In this document: piece by piece, positions 1 through 9,292 of the stretch
Position numbering within the stretch: the stretch's first letter is position 1
How the letters are laid out: each line of letters begins with the position of its first letter
Assembly (NCBI GenBank): GCA_963780135.1
Contig: CAWAAR010000003.1
Span: 744,001 to 808,000, forward strand
Reading direction: 5' to 3'
Source: Clostridium_AM sp963780135
Lineage (GTDB): Bacteria > Bacillota > Clostridia > Clostridiales > Clostridiaceae
DNA: 64,000 nt
Notes under the pieces: model-generated
Told to the model about the DNA's origin: nothing
Databases searched by the model: none
The model's input: only the letters and a program-made list of their open reading frames with translations
Program-made: the position numbers and the translations under genes

Positions 1-847
1 GACAAATACATTAAAACTAAATGCTTATTCTGCAAATCCAGAACAGATTGAAAGATGGCTCCATGCTGCTTGTGAAGCTTTGTTTATGTGTGGAATAAAA
101 AATAATAGATATGAATTTACAGATAAAGAAAAATCAGATTTGATGCAATTAAAAAGAGGGGTTTTTGCAAAAAGAAAAATTCTTAAAGAAGATAAATTAG
201 ATTGCAGAAGTGTATATTTTGCATTTCCAAGTAGAGAAGGACAATTACTTACTAATGATATGTCAAAATACAATGAGTTTTATATAACAAGTGATTATAT
301 AGAAAAAGACCATCCACTAATGGTTAATGAATTAAGTAAAATTAACAATAAGAATAAAATAGAAAGTGAGATAGACAAAATTGTAGAAGTAATAATAAAA
401 AGCAAAGTTGTTGTTCCTTTAAATAGTGAATGTGAACTTTCTCATCATTATGGCATTGATGAATTTGATAAATGTGGTGTTGCTATAATAAATTGTGTAA
501 ATCGAGAATATTGTAAAAAGATATTGGTTGTTTTACCAGGTCAAGAGCATCCTAAACATTATCATAATGTAAAAGAAGAAACTTTTAATATACTACATGG
601 AGAATTAATCTTAAATTTAAATGGTATTGAGAAAACATATTTTTCTGGTGAATCTGTGCTTGTAGAAAGAAAAGTTGTTCATAGTTTTTCATCTAAAGAA
701 GGATGTGTATTTGAAGAAATATCTACAACACATTATAAAGATGATTCATATTATGAAGATATGCAAATAAAAAATAATAAAAATAGAAAAACAAAGGTTC
801 ATATAACAAAAAAATTATTAGACAAACACAAATTAGGAGATGCATAG
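1..847 (+). CDS. NeuB/PseI-like nonulosonate synthase, C-terminal part, fused to a cupin (5' truncated by window)
   Basis: The reading frame is open from base 2 with no start, so the gene begins upstream of the window; 281 residues are visible. The first part fits the C-terminus of sialic/pseudaminic/legionaminic acid synthases, including an SAF (antifreeze-like) domain with the motif LKRGVFAKRKI near visible residue 50. These enzymes condense phosphoenolpyruvate with a six-carbon N-acyl sugar to make nine-carbon acids for surface glycans. The last ~110 residues form a cupin with the metal-binding pattern HPKHYHN..E near residue 180, an unusual addition to this family. An internal ATG at base 80 could be taken for a start, but upstream sequence in the same frame continues the NeuB similarity. 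It lies 2 bp before the TPP enzyme gene, so they are probably one operon. The substrate (sialic, legionaminic or pseudaminic type) cannot be told from this fragment. Confidence 0.8.
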   Translation, partial: TNTLKLNAYSANPEQIERWLHAACEALFMCGIKNNRYEFTDKEKSDLMQLKRGVFAKRKILKEDKLDCRSVYFAFPSREGQLLTNDMSKYNEFYITSDYIEKDHPLMVNELSKINNKNKIESEIDKIVEVIIKSKVVVPLNSECELSHHYGIDEFDKCGVAIINCVNREYCKKILVVLPGQEHPKHYHNVKEETFNILHGELILNLNGIEKTYFSGESVLVERKVVHSFSSKEGCVFEEISTTHYKDDSYYEDMQIKNNKNRKTKVHITKKLLDKHKLGDA

Positions 848-849
848 AG

Positions 850-2640
850 ATGATAAAGCTTTCAGATTATGTTATGAAATTTATAGCAAGTCAAGGCGTA
901 AAGGATGTATTTTTACTTTCAGGAGGAGGAAGCATGCATCTTGTTGATTCTCTTGGAAAATGTAAGGATTTAAATTATGTGTGTAACCTTAATGAACAAG
1001 CAGTTTCTATTGCTGTAGAAGCATATGGACAATATACTAATAATTTAGGGGTAGGTCTTGTTACCACTGGACCTGGAGGAACTAATGCAATTACTGGCGT
1101 TGCAGCAGCTTATGTGGATTCTACACCCTGTGTTATTTTATCTGGTCAAGTTAAAAGGTCTGATTTAGCAAAACAATATGGTGTAAGACAGATGGGATAT
1201 CAAGAAGTAGATATTATATCTATAGTTAAACCTATAACAAAATATGCAATAACAGTTATTCAGCCGGAAAAAATAAAATATTATCTTCAAAAAGCAGTTT
1301 ATTTAGCTACTAGTGGAAAAAAAGGACCGGTGTGGATTGACATTCCACTTGATGTTCAGGGATCAATGATTGATGAAAATAATATGGAAGAGTTTAATAA
1401 AGAAAAGGAAATTCAAAATAAAGTATGTGATGATTTAGAAAAAGAAGTTAATAAAACAATAGAACTTTTAAATAAGTCCAAAAGACCATGTATATTAGTT
1501 GGAAATGGAGTAAGATTGTCTAGCTCTGAAGAATTATTCTTACAGTTAGTAAGAAAGATAAACATACCAGTTTTAGCTACATGGAAAGCTATAGATTTTT
1601 TTGATGAAAATGATGCTTTGTTTTTTGGCAGGCCAGGTTCAATAGGTCAAAGAGGAGCAAATTTTATTCAACAAAATTGCGATTTCTTATTAGTATTAGG
1701 AGCAAGATTAGATTTTGGACAGACAGGATATAATCATGAAAATTTTGCAGCAAAAGCTAAGAAAGTTATGGTAGATATTGATAGATTTGAAATAGAGAAA
1801 ATGAATATGAACATTGATGTGAAAATAAATTCAGATGCCAAAGTTTTTATAGAAGAATTTTTAAAACAAGCTAATAGTGTTGAATATGTTAATAGAAATA
1901 ATTGGTTTAAATATTGTACTAATATGAAAAATAAGTATCCAGTTATATTAAAAGAGTATTGGAAACAAAAAGAATATGTAAACTCTTATGCACTAATAGA
2001 TGCTTTAAGTGAATTTTTAAATGAAAATGATGTAATTGTTCCAGGAAGTTCAGGAAGCTGCAGCGAAGTGACAATGCAATCATTTAAAGTTAAGAAGGGA
2101 CAGAGACTTTTTAATAACGAAGGGTTTGGTTCAATGGGGTTTGGATTACCAGCTAGTATAGGGGCCTGCATTGCTAGTAAAAGAAAAAGAACTATATGTA
2201 TAAATGGTGATGGTGGTTTTCAACTTAACATTCAAGAATTAGAAACAATAAAAAGATTAAATTTACCTATAAAAATTTTTATATTAAATAATGAAGGCTA
2301 TGGATCAATTAGAAATCTTCAAAGAAATCATTTTAATGGTCATTATGTAGCAAGTGAAAATGGCAGCGGCCTAACTTTACCGAATATATGCAAGGTGGCT
2401 AATGCTTATGAAATAAAAAATATTTCAATTAATAATAATAATGAATTGAAAGAGAAAGTAAGAGAAGTATTAGATTATAATGGTCCTGCTATTTGTGAGG
2501 TTATGATAGATCCTGTGCAGCCTACTTCACCTAAATTAATGTCAGAAAAACTACCTAATGGTAATATGATATCAAAGCCTTTAGAAGATTTATGGCCTTT
2601 TTTAGATAGAGAGGAATTTAAAAATAATATGCTTAAATGA
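850..2640 (+). CDS. Thiamine-diphosphate-dependent enzyme, acetolactate synthase large subunit-like
   Basis: A 596-residue protein with the three-domain layout of the acetolactate synthase/pyruvate decarboxylase family: N-terminal Pyr domain with the catalytic glutamate in NLNEQAVS (about residue 48), central Rossmann domain, and C-terminal PP domain with the TPP/Mg motif GDGGF...ILNN (about 452-480). Start ATG is preceded by AGGAGAT. There is no IlvN small subunit and no branched-chain amino-acid gene nearby; the neighbours are glycan genes. Family relatives in sugar clusters, such as YerE, attach a two-carbon unit to a keto sugar, so a role in making a branched or modified sugar is plausible. 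That is inference, and an ordinary acyloin-forming or decarboxylase role is not excluded. Confidence 0.85.
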   Translation: MIKLSDYVMKFIASQGVKDVFLLSGGGSMHLVDSLGKCKDLNYVCNLNEQAVSIAVEAYGQYTNNLGVGLVTTGPGGTNAITGVAAAYVDSTPCVILSGQVKRSDLAKQYGVRQMGYQEVDIISIVKPITKYAITVIQPEKIKYYLQKAVYLATSGKKGPVWIDIPLDVQGSMIDENNMEEFNKEKEIQNKVCDDLEKEVNKTIELLNKSKRPCILVGNGVRLSSSEELFLQLVRKINIPVLATWKAIDFFDENDALFFGRPGSIGQRGANFIQQNCDFLLVLGARLDFGQTGYNHENFAAKAKKVMVDIDRFEIEKMNMNIDVKINSDAKVFIEEFLKQANSVEYVNRNNWFKYCTNMKNKYPVILKEYWKQKEYVNSYALIDALSEFLNENDVIVPGSSGSCSEVTMQSFKVKKGQRLFNNEGFGSMGFGLPASIGACIASKRKRTICINGDGGFQLNIQELETIKRLNLPIKIFILNNEGYGSIRNLQRNHFNGHYVASENGSGLTLPNICKVANAYEIKNISINNNNELKEKVREVLDYNGPAICEVMIDPVQPTSPKLMSEKLPNGNMISKPLEDLWPFLDREEFKNNMLK

Positions 2641-2667
2641 AATTAGTTATATTAGAGGTGGTTCTTA

Positions 2668-3756
2668 ATGATTCATGATGAGATTAGAGAAAATATACTT
2701 AATGATTATAACTCAATTATTAAAGATATGAAGGATGTATATATATTTGGAACTAAAAAATTAGGCTTAAAAACCTTAAATTGTCTAAAGAGTATTGGTA
2801 TAGAACCTATAGGATTTATTGATAACAATAAAAAAATTCAAGGACATTATTTGAAGGGAAAACGAATTTATTCATTAAAGGAGATTGATGAAAAATCACA
2901 ACCCATTATTATTGTAGCTTCTATTATGTATATGAATGAAATTAGTGACCAATTAAAAAAAGAAAAGTTTTATAAAGTTATTCCATATCCAATATTGACT
3001 TTATGGGATGAGAAAAAATTTCCAGCTCAATTTACTTTAATAAATATACAAGGGGATTTAGTTAAAAATGAAATAGAATATATAAATTTATATTATGATT
3101 TACAAGATGAAGAGTCAAAATATATTTTAAATAACATAATAAAATTTAGAGCGACTTTGAACTTTAAATATATGGATTTGTGTTATGACGAAAAAAATAT
3201 TCAATATTTTGATATAGATATACTTAAACTAAATGAAAATGAAATTTTTGTGGATGGTGGAGCTTTCGATGGCGATTCTGCAATGAATTTTATAGAACAA
3301 AGTAATTATAAATATAAAAAATTATATTTATTTGAACCAAATAAAAGTTTATTAGAAGAAGCAAAGAAAAATTTAAGACAATATAAAAATGTAATTTATA
3401 GTAGTTATGGACTGTATTCAGAGAAAAAAATATTGAAATTTACTGATACAGGTGGATTAGATGGAAGAATAAGTGAAGATGGAAATGTAAAAGTAAATGC
3501 TGTTTCTTTAGATGACTTTATACATGAAAATATAAGCTTTTTAAAATTAGATATTGAAGGTGGGGAAATTGAAGCTATTAAAGGTGCAGCAAGGCATATA
3601 AGAAATAATAAACCTAAACTAGCAATTGCTGTATATCATAATAGCTCAGATATTTGGTCTATTCCGAAATTAATAAATTCTATTAATACAAGTTATAGAT
3701 TTTATTTAAGGCATTATACTAGGAATGTTGCAGATACGGTACTGTACTGTATCTAA
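2668..3756 (+). CDS. FkbM-family methyltransferase with N-terminal Rossmann-like domain
   Basis: A 362-residue protein in two parts. Residues ~22-110 form a Rossmann-like module starting VYIFGTKKLG and containing GFIDNNKKIQG, resembling the PglD/CoA-binding type N-terminal fold. Residues ~190-345 are an FkbM methyltransferase: SAM-binding FVDGGAFDGDS, acidic LFEPNKS, and the family's conserved FLKLDIEGGE. FkbM enzymes O-methylate sugars or polyketides. The start ATG has AGAGGTGG upstream. Placement among glycosyltransferases points to methylation of a surface-glycan sugar. The accessory module recurs in two neighbouring enzymes of different catalytic type. Confidence 0.85.
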   Translation: MIHDEIRENILNDYNSIIKDMKDVYIFGTKKLGLKTLNCLKSIGIEPIGFIDNNKKIQGHYLKGKRIYSLKEIDEKSQPIIIVASIMYMNEISDQLKKEKFYKVIPYPILTLWDEKKFPAQFTLINIQGDLVKNEIEYINLYYDLQDEESKYILNNIIKFRATLNFKYMDLCYDEKNIQYFDIDILKLNENEIFVDGGAFDGDSAMNFIEQSNYKYKKLYLFEPNKSLLEEAKKNLRQYKNVIYSSYGLYSEKKILKFTDTGGLDGRISEDGNVKVNAVSLDDFIHENISFLKLDIEGGEIEAIKGAARHIRNNKPKLAIAVYHNSSDIWSIPKLINSINTSYRFYLRHYTRNVADTVLYCI

Positions 3757-3805
3757 AAAAAGTAAGTTGTTAAATAAATTTTTATTATGAATTGAGGAAA
3801 GAAAA

Positions 3806-4843
3806 ATGAAAAGAGATTATTTAGGAAGAAAAAAGCTTGAAGAAATAATTCCTATAGATACTCCAATGCTTGTTTTTATAGAACCTAGTAATATGTGCAA
3901 TTTTAAATGTAAGTTTTGTCCTACTGGAAATAAGAATTTGCTTAAAAAGGTAAATAGACCTGCTGGAAGCATGAGTATTGAAATGCTAAAAAAAGTAGTA
4001 GATGAGATAAAAGAATTTCCAAATAAAATTAATAAAATTCATTTTTATCTAAATGGAGAGCCACTAATTAATAAAGATTTATGTAAAATGATAAAATATG
4101 CAAAGGATAACGAAATTAGTGAAGAATTATGGATAAAGACAAATGGATATTTGTTAACACCACAGTTAAGTGTTGAACTTATAGAAAGTGGACTAGATTT
4201 TATAGGAATATCTATAGAAGGAGTTTCTAATAAAAGATATAAAGAAATATGTGGTGTGGATATTAACTATAATACTATTGTTAAAAATGTAGAGTACCTA
4301 TATAAAAACAGAAAAAAGTGCAAGATATACGTTAAAATTGTGGATTATGGGTTAAGTGAAGAGGAAAAACAAAAATTTTATAGTGATTTTGAAAGTATAT
4401 CTACAGAAATTCAAATTGAAAATTTAATGGGATGGAGCATGTCAAGTGAGAAAGATTTTACATTAGGTACAAATCCTGACAAGACTGTTGAAGGAGATCA
4501 CATAAAAGCAAAAAATGTATGCCCATATCCATTTTATACTTTAGCAATAAATTTTAATGGGGATGTGTCTTTATGTTGTGTGGATTGGTCTCTAAGTACA
4601 GTTGTAGGTAACTTAAATCAAGAAAAATTAATAGATATTTGGAATGGAAAAAAGCTATATGATTTTAGACGGATGCATTTAGAATTTAGAAGAAAAGAGA
4701 ATAGTGCATGTGGAGACTGTTATTTTATAAATTGTCATCCTGATAATATAGATGATTACTCAACAAAAATATTGAATAATATGGAGAATGATTATAGAAA
4801 AAAGTTTGAAATTAAGAAGGAGAATAAGAGTGAATTTAATTGA
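3806..4843 (+). CDS. Radical SAM protein with SPASM-type C-terminus
   Basis: A 345-residue protein with the radical SAM cluster motif CNFKCKFC at residues 31-38, followed by the GEP-type motif in YLNGEPL. The C-terminal third has a SPASM-like cysteine set (CPYPF, SLCCVDW, ACGDCYFINC) that would hold auxiliary iron-sulfur clusters. A GAGGAAAG ribosome binding site precedes the ATG. SPASM proteins mature peptides or carry out dehydrogenation and epimerisation, and relatives are frequent in capsule and aminoglycoside clusters. No small precursor peptide gene lies beside it, so a sugar or glycan substrate is more likely than a peptide. The product is unknown. Confidence 0.85.
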   Translation: MKRDYLGRKKLEEIIPIDTPMLVFIEPSNMCNFKCKFCPTGNKNLLKKVNRPAGSMSIEMLKKVVDEIKEFPNKINKIHFYLNGEPLINKDLCKMIKYAKDNEISEELWIKTNGYLLTPQLSVELIESGLDFIGISIEGVSNKRYKEICGVDINYNTIVKNVEYLYKNRKKCKIYVKIVDYGLSEEEKQKFYSDFESISTEIQIENLMGWSMSSEKDFTLGTNPDKTVEGDHIKAKNVCPYPFYTLAINFNGDVSLCCVDWSLSTVVGNLNQEKLIDIWNGKKLYDFRRMHLEFRRKENSACGDCYFINCHPDNIDDYSTKILNNMENDYRKKFEIKKENKSEFN

Positions 4844-6023
4844 AAAACAAACTGTAAGAAAATGCCCAATTTGTAATAATAAGATATCGTATTTTCTACA
4901 TTATCAAAGGTTTATTCTTCCTAATAATTGTTTTTTACCACAAGATTATGATATTGTATCTTGTAAAAAATGTGGATTTGTTTTTGCTGATACTTCTGCG
5001 ACACAGGAAAAATACGATGACTATTATGAAAATTTATCTAAATATGAGAGCAATGTAGTTGGTACTGGAACTGGTACAGATGAAAATGATAAAATGAGAC
5101 TGAATGGAATTGCTAAAAGAATATGTAAGTATTTAAATAAGTATGACAATGTAATAGATATAGGATGTGCTAATGGTGGCTTACTGTCTGAAATTAAGGA
5201 AAAAGGTTTTTATAATCTTAATGGAATGGATCCATCGAAAGTGTGCGTACAAAATGTGAGAAATAGAGGTTTTAAAGCATTCCAAGGAAGTATATTTTCT
5301 TTAAACAAAGATAAGAATAATCAATTTGATTTTGCAATATTATCTGGAGTATTAGAACATTTGTATGATGTTGAATTAGCAATAAAAAATGTTTGTAAAT
5401 TAGTAAAATATGATGGATATGTATATATTGAAGTACCAGATGTGTTGAATTATTTATCTCATTATATAGTTCCATATTATTATTTTGACATAGAGCATAT
5501 TAATCATTTTAGTATAAATGATATAAAAAATTCATTTTTAAAAATTGGATTTGAATTAGTGGAATACGGACAGTGTGAATACTATGCTTCTAATAAATTT
5601 AAATATCCAGATATTTATACTGTTTTTAGAAAAATCAGAGGAGTAAATGGGAATGCTGAACAGTATGCTGATAAAAGTATGAATAAGACTATTAAATATA
5701 TAGAAAAGAGTAAGAGTGATAATATATATGATTCAGTTATAAATGATATATTTAATAGCAAGGAAGAAATTGTAATATGGGGTGCAGGCATGCACACATA
5801 TAGATTGTTAGCTTCATCAAATTTAAATAAATGTAATATTGTTGGATTTATAGACAACGATATTAAAAAGCAAGGGCAAACACTTAGTGGAAAAAAAGTA
5901 TGCTCCTCAGAATTATTAAAAAATTATACTGGAACAATTTTATTATGTTCTGCATTTAATAATGACACAATAAAAAATCAATTATTAAAATTAAATATAA
6001 AAAATAAAATAATAATGTTATAA
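4830..6023 (+). CDS. Class I SAM methyltransferase with N-terminal zinc ribbon and C-terminal Rossmann-like domain
   Basis: I chose GTG at 4830, preceded by AAGGAG, which gives 397 residues and a 14-bp overlap with the radical SAM gene; an ATG at 4788 would overlap further and lacks support. The N-terminus has two CxxC pairs (CPIC and CKKC) typical of sugar C-methyltransferase zinc-binding domains. The central part has the SAM motif VIDIGCANGG and FAILSGVLEHL. Residues ~312-395 are a separate module starting EIVIWGAG with GFIDNDIKKQG, the same type as in the FkbM and GT2 genes nearby. It is likely a sugar-modifying methyltransferase of the glycan operon. Confidence 0.8.
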   Translation: MNLIEKQTVRKCPICNNKISYFLHYQRFILPNNCFLPQDYDIVSCKKCGFVFADTSATQEKYDDYYENLSKYESNVVGTGTGTDENDKMRLNGIAKRICKYLNKYDNVIDIGCANGGLLSEIKEKGFYNLNGMDPSKVCVQNVRNRGFKAFQGSIFSLNKDKNNQFDFAILSGVLEHLYDVELAIKNVCKLVKYDGYVYIEVPDVLNYLSHYIVPYYYFDIEHINHFSINDIKNSFLKIGFELVEYGQCEYYASNKFKYPDIYTVFRKIRGVNGNAEQYADKSMNKTIKYIEKSKSDNIYDSVINDIFNSKEEIVIWGAGMHTYRLLASSNLNKCNIVGFIDNDIKKQGQTLSGKKVCSSELLKNYTGTILLCSAFNNDTIKNQLLKLNIKNKIIML

Positions 6024-6047
6024 AGCTTTATTTTTGGAGGAAATAAA

Positions 6048-6713
6048 TTGATTGAAAACTTGCTGTTTGATTTTGATGGTACAATTGTGGATACCAGTGA
6101 AGGTATAATAAAATCTATGCATTATGCTTTTGAAAAATTAGGGATAAAAACTTTACCAGATTTAAGAATAAAACAAGTAATAGGACCACCTTTACAAGAA
6201 ATGTTTAAAATATTACTAAATAGCACTGATAAAGAAATAATAAACAAAGGGATATTCTATTTTAGAGAGATATATTCTAAAAATGGATTAAGTCAGTTAA
6301 AGTTATATGATAATGTACAAGAAACATTATCATATTTATATACTAGAAATATAAATTTATTTATAGTAACATCAAAGCCCTATGAATTCACAAAAACTAT
6401 AATTGAAAACTTAGAAATAAAAAAATACTTTAAAGATATTTCAGGTACATCATTAAATAAAGAAGTTAAAAGTAAAGGGGATAGAGTAGGGGGAATTATT
6501 AAGAAGTATAAGCTGGAGATAGAAAAAACTGTTATGATAGGCGATAGGAAAGAAGACATTTTAGCTGCTAGACAAAATAAATTAAAAACTATAGGAATGT
6601 TATATGGTTTTGGTAAAAAAGAGGAGCTAAAAAGTGTAGATTGTTCATATCTTTGTAGTGAATTTGAAGATTTAAAAAGTATCTTATGTAAAATAGATCA
6701 GAGTAATAGTTAA
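6048..6713 (+). CDS. HAD-superfamily hydrolase, phosphoglycolate phosphatase-like
   Basis: Starts at TTG with GGAGG eight bases upstream and encodes 221 residues. The HAD motifs are present: DFDGTIVDT at residues 8-16, the motif II threonine in IVTSKPY, and MIGDRKEDILAA near residue 163. The cap is the small helical type of the PGP/GPH group. It probably dephosphorylates a sugar phosphate or phosphoglycolate. Position between a methyltransferase and a GT2 suggests a glycan precursor substrate, but HAD substrates cannot be read from sequence. Confidence 0.85.
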   Translation: MIENLLFDFDGTIVDTSEGIIKSMHYAFEKLGIKTLPDLRIKQVIGPPLQEMFKILLNSTDKEIINKGIFYFREIYSKNGLSQLKLYDNVQETLSYLYTRNINLFIVTSKPYEFTKTIIENLEIKKYFKDISGTSLNKEVKSKGDRVGGIIKKYKLEIEKTVMIGDRKEDILAARQNKLKTIGMLYGFGKKEELKSVDCSYLCSEFEDLKSILCKIDQSNS

Positions 6714-6757
6714 TTCTATAGATAATACAAAGTTTTTATTAGAATGAGGAGGTGTAA

Positions 6758-8146
6758 ATGAATAATAAAATTTTATCTATATTTATACCAACATATAATA
6801 GAGGGAAACTTCTAGAACCTTTATTAGAAAATCTAATCTCTCAAATAAATGAAGTAAAAGATCAAGTTGAATTAGTCATATCTAATAACTCTTCTAAAGA
6901 TAACACGGATGAAATAGTAAGAAAATTTAAATCAAAGCCTTTTGTAAAGTATAACTTAAATGAAAGAAATTTAGGTGGATTTAAGAACATAGTTTTGTCA
7001 AGTGAACTTTGCACAGGAGAATACACTTTAATTATAGGTGATGATGACTTTATTATAAAAGGCAAATTGGCTAAAGTAGTAGAAATTCTTAAAAATAACT
7101 TGGATACTGATTATTTTTTCTTAAATTATGCATTAGTTCCTATAAAACATAGAAATGATATTTTAATTAATAAAATTGATTATAGGCCTAAAGCTTCAGA
7201 GTGTTTTAGCAATGATTTCGAAGTTAAAAGAATTGATAAGTGGGAAAACTTATACAATATAAATAGTAAATATGCTGCCACTATGTTTACTTATTTAGGA
7301 TGTAATTTATTTAGAACATCTATATGGAAAAAAAATCTTTATATACTAAATGTTAATGATAAGAATAAAATATATAAAACATTAAATGACGAATATTTTC
7401 CAATAAGTTTAGACTATATTTTTCCTCACATAAAAGTAATTTCTAAAGTAATGAAAGGGAAACCATGCATTTATATTGGAGATCCTATTATTGGTGAGGG
7501 TATAGGAGTTCAATTTAGTTTATGGGGAGATACCTGGGATTTAGTAAACATTGTGGTATTAAATGAGATTTATGATTACTACAAAAAAATTGCTGTAGAT
7601 TTAGACAGTATCAAACCTTTTGAGGAAGCTTTAATGATTAATAGTGGAAAATATATTGCTAAAAAAATATCTAATTTCAATATAAATAAATCAGAAGAAA
7701 TAAACCTAGAAAGATATATAAATGAACTTAGTAATAATGATATATTTTTAAAATCTTTTATTAAAGAATGCAAAAAATACATGGTAAATTCTAATGAGAA
7801 AATATATAAGGATTATTCAGAGAGTTTTTTTGAAAATATTATTAAGTATTATAAAAAAATAGCTATTTGGGGAACAGGAGATATAACAAATAGTCTTATA
7901 GAAAAATCTAATTATTTAAGTAATAATATTAAGTTTGTTATAGATAGTAATATTCATAGACATGGACGAATAGTGGAAACCCTCAATGTTATTATACAAA
8001 GCCCTAAAGTATTACTTAATGAAGCTGTAGATTTAATTATTGTAGGTTCTATTGCCTATGAAACTGAAATTGTAAATGAAATAGTAAACATGAAATTAAA
8101 GTGTGATGTAATTTGGTCAAAGGGATTATTAAGATTAGGTATTTGA
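6758..8146 (+). CDS. Glycosyltransferase family 2 with C-terminal Rossmann-like domain
   Basis: A 462-residue cytosolic protein. Residues 1-~230 form a GT-A fold: start IFIPTYNRGK, nucleotide-binding VISNNSSKDNT, and the metal-binding acidic motif IIGDDDF. The C-terminal part from ~365 is a module beginning IAIWGTGDIT, equivalent to those in the two methyltransferases upstream. AGGAGGTG precedes the ATG. It should add a sugar to the operon's glycan or directly to a surface protein; donor and acceptor are unknown. Confidence 0.85.
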   Translation: MNNKILSIFIPTYNRGKLLEPLLENLISQINEVKDQVELVISNNSSKDNTDEIVRKFKSKPFVKYNLNERNLGGFKNIVLSSELCTGEYTLIIGDDDFIIKGKLAKVVEILKNNLDTDYFFLNYALVPIKHRNDILINKIDYRPKASECFSNDFEVKRIDKWENLYNINSKYAATMFTYLGCNLFRTSIWKKNLYILNVNDKNKIYKTLNDEYFPISLDYIFPHIKVISKVMKGKPCIYIGDPIIGEGIGVQFSLWGDTWDLVNIVVLNEIYDYYKKIAVDLDSIKPFEEALMINSGKYIAKKISNFNINKSEEINLERYINELSNNDIFLKSFIKECKKYMVNSNEKIYKDYSESFFENIIKYYKKIAIWGTGDITNSLIEKSNYLSNNIKFVIDSNIHRHGRIVETLNVIIQSPKVLLNEAVDLIIVGSIAYETEIVNEIVNMKLKCDVIWSKGLLRLGI

Positions 8147-8178
8147 AGATGCCTTAAGTAAAGGAAGCAGATAAGGGT

Positions 8179-9276
8179 ATGGATTTAAAGAATAGTTTCT
8201 ATGAAGAAAAATTTAAAAAAACACTTATATTAACTAATGATGGTATAGGTGATGCTGTTATAAGATTGAATTTATTAGAAAGATATGCAGATTATTTTGG
8301 ATATGAAAACACTTATTTTCTAGCTTCAACAAATAATGTAGAAGTTATAAGACTAATCTCAAAAAACGTTATAGTAATAGATAGAAACGAGTTCAAAAAA
8401 AATTTATCATACAAAAAAAATATTCTGATGAATTTAAATAAACTAACCTTTGATCAGATAATTAATGTTATAAATAGAGCTGTTTTATATAATGAAGCAA
8501 TTATAAGGGATGTTAATGCAAACTATAAAGTAGCTTATGAGGGAGAAGAAATAGAAAAAATAGGATTTTATAGAAAAACAAATAATGAAAATTATGATTA
8601 TATAATACCAAGCATTGATTTTGAAAAAAAGTTTTCTGTTAACTCTCATGGAGTTACATATATACTTAAACATGAAACAAAAATTTTTAATAATATTACA
8701 AATAGTAATCTGGAATTATTAGAAGCTAAAACTGATTTGAAAAAGTATTTAATTAAGAATATACGATATGATATTGAAAGACCGTATATTGTATTTGGTA
8801 TGGGAGCGTCTCAAAAAGGGAGAATGTATCCTGTGGAAAAGTTAGTAAAGGTTATAGAAGACTTAGATAATGAAAAAATGGTATTTTTAGGTAAAGGGTT
8901 AATGGATGAGGAATACTATGATAATGTCATTAGCAATTTAAGTAAATGTAACAATATTATAAATTTGACGAGTAAGTTGAATTTAAGTGAGAGCTTTGAA
9001 GTTATAAAAAATTCTACAATGTTCATTGGTGTGGAGTCTGGACTTTGGAATGCAGCATATGCTTTGGATGTACCTTCAATTGTAATATATGGTGGTGGAC
9101 ATTGGGGAAGATTTATGCATAATGATAAAAAAACAAGATATGTTTACAAGAAAATGAAATGTTACTTTTGTAGATGGAAGTGTGAGTTTCAGGATAGTTA
9201 TGAATATTATAAATGCATTTCAGAAATACCTGCTGATGAAATTATAGAAAATATTAAAATGTTAAGTTTATTATAA
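8179..9276 (+). CDS. Glycosyltransferase family 9 (heptosyltransferase-like)
   Basis: A 365-residue GT-B protein. The N-terminus TLILTNDGIGDAVIRL matches the GT9 signature, and the C-terminal half has the family block FIGVESGLWNAAYAL followed by SIVIYGG. GT9 enzymes include the ADP-heptose:LPS heptosyltransferases of Gram-negative bacteria. It sits immediately before gmhA-hldE-gmhB, which make an activated heptose, so it is the natural candidate for the heptose transferase of this cluster. That link is inferred from context. The ribosome binding site (AAGGGT) is weak. Confidence 0.85.
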   Translation: MDLKNSFYEEKFKKTLILTNDGIGDAVIRLNLLERYADYFGYENTYFLASTNNVEVIRLISKNVIVIDRNEFKKNLSYKKNILMNLNKLTFDQIINVINRAVLYNEAIIRDVNANYKVAYEGEEIEKIGFYRKTNNENYDYIIPSIDFEKKFSVNSHGVTYILKHETKIFNNITNSNLELLEAKTDLKKYLIKNIRYDIERPYIVFGMGASQKGRMYPVEKLVKVIEDLDNEKMVFLGKGLMDEEYYDNVISNLSKCNNIINLTSKLNLSESFEVIKNSTMFIGVESGLWNAAYALDVPSIVIYGGGHWGRFMHNDKKTRYVYKKMKCYFCRWKCEFQDSYEYYKCISEIPADEIIENIKMLSLL

Positions 9277-9292
9277 AGTGTGAGTGATAAGT

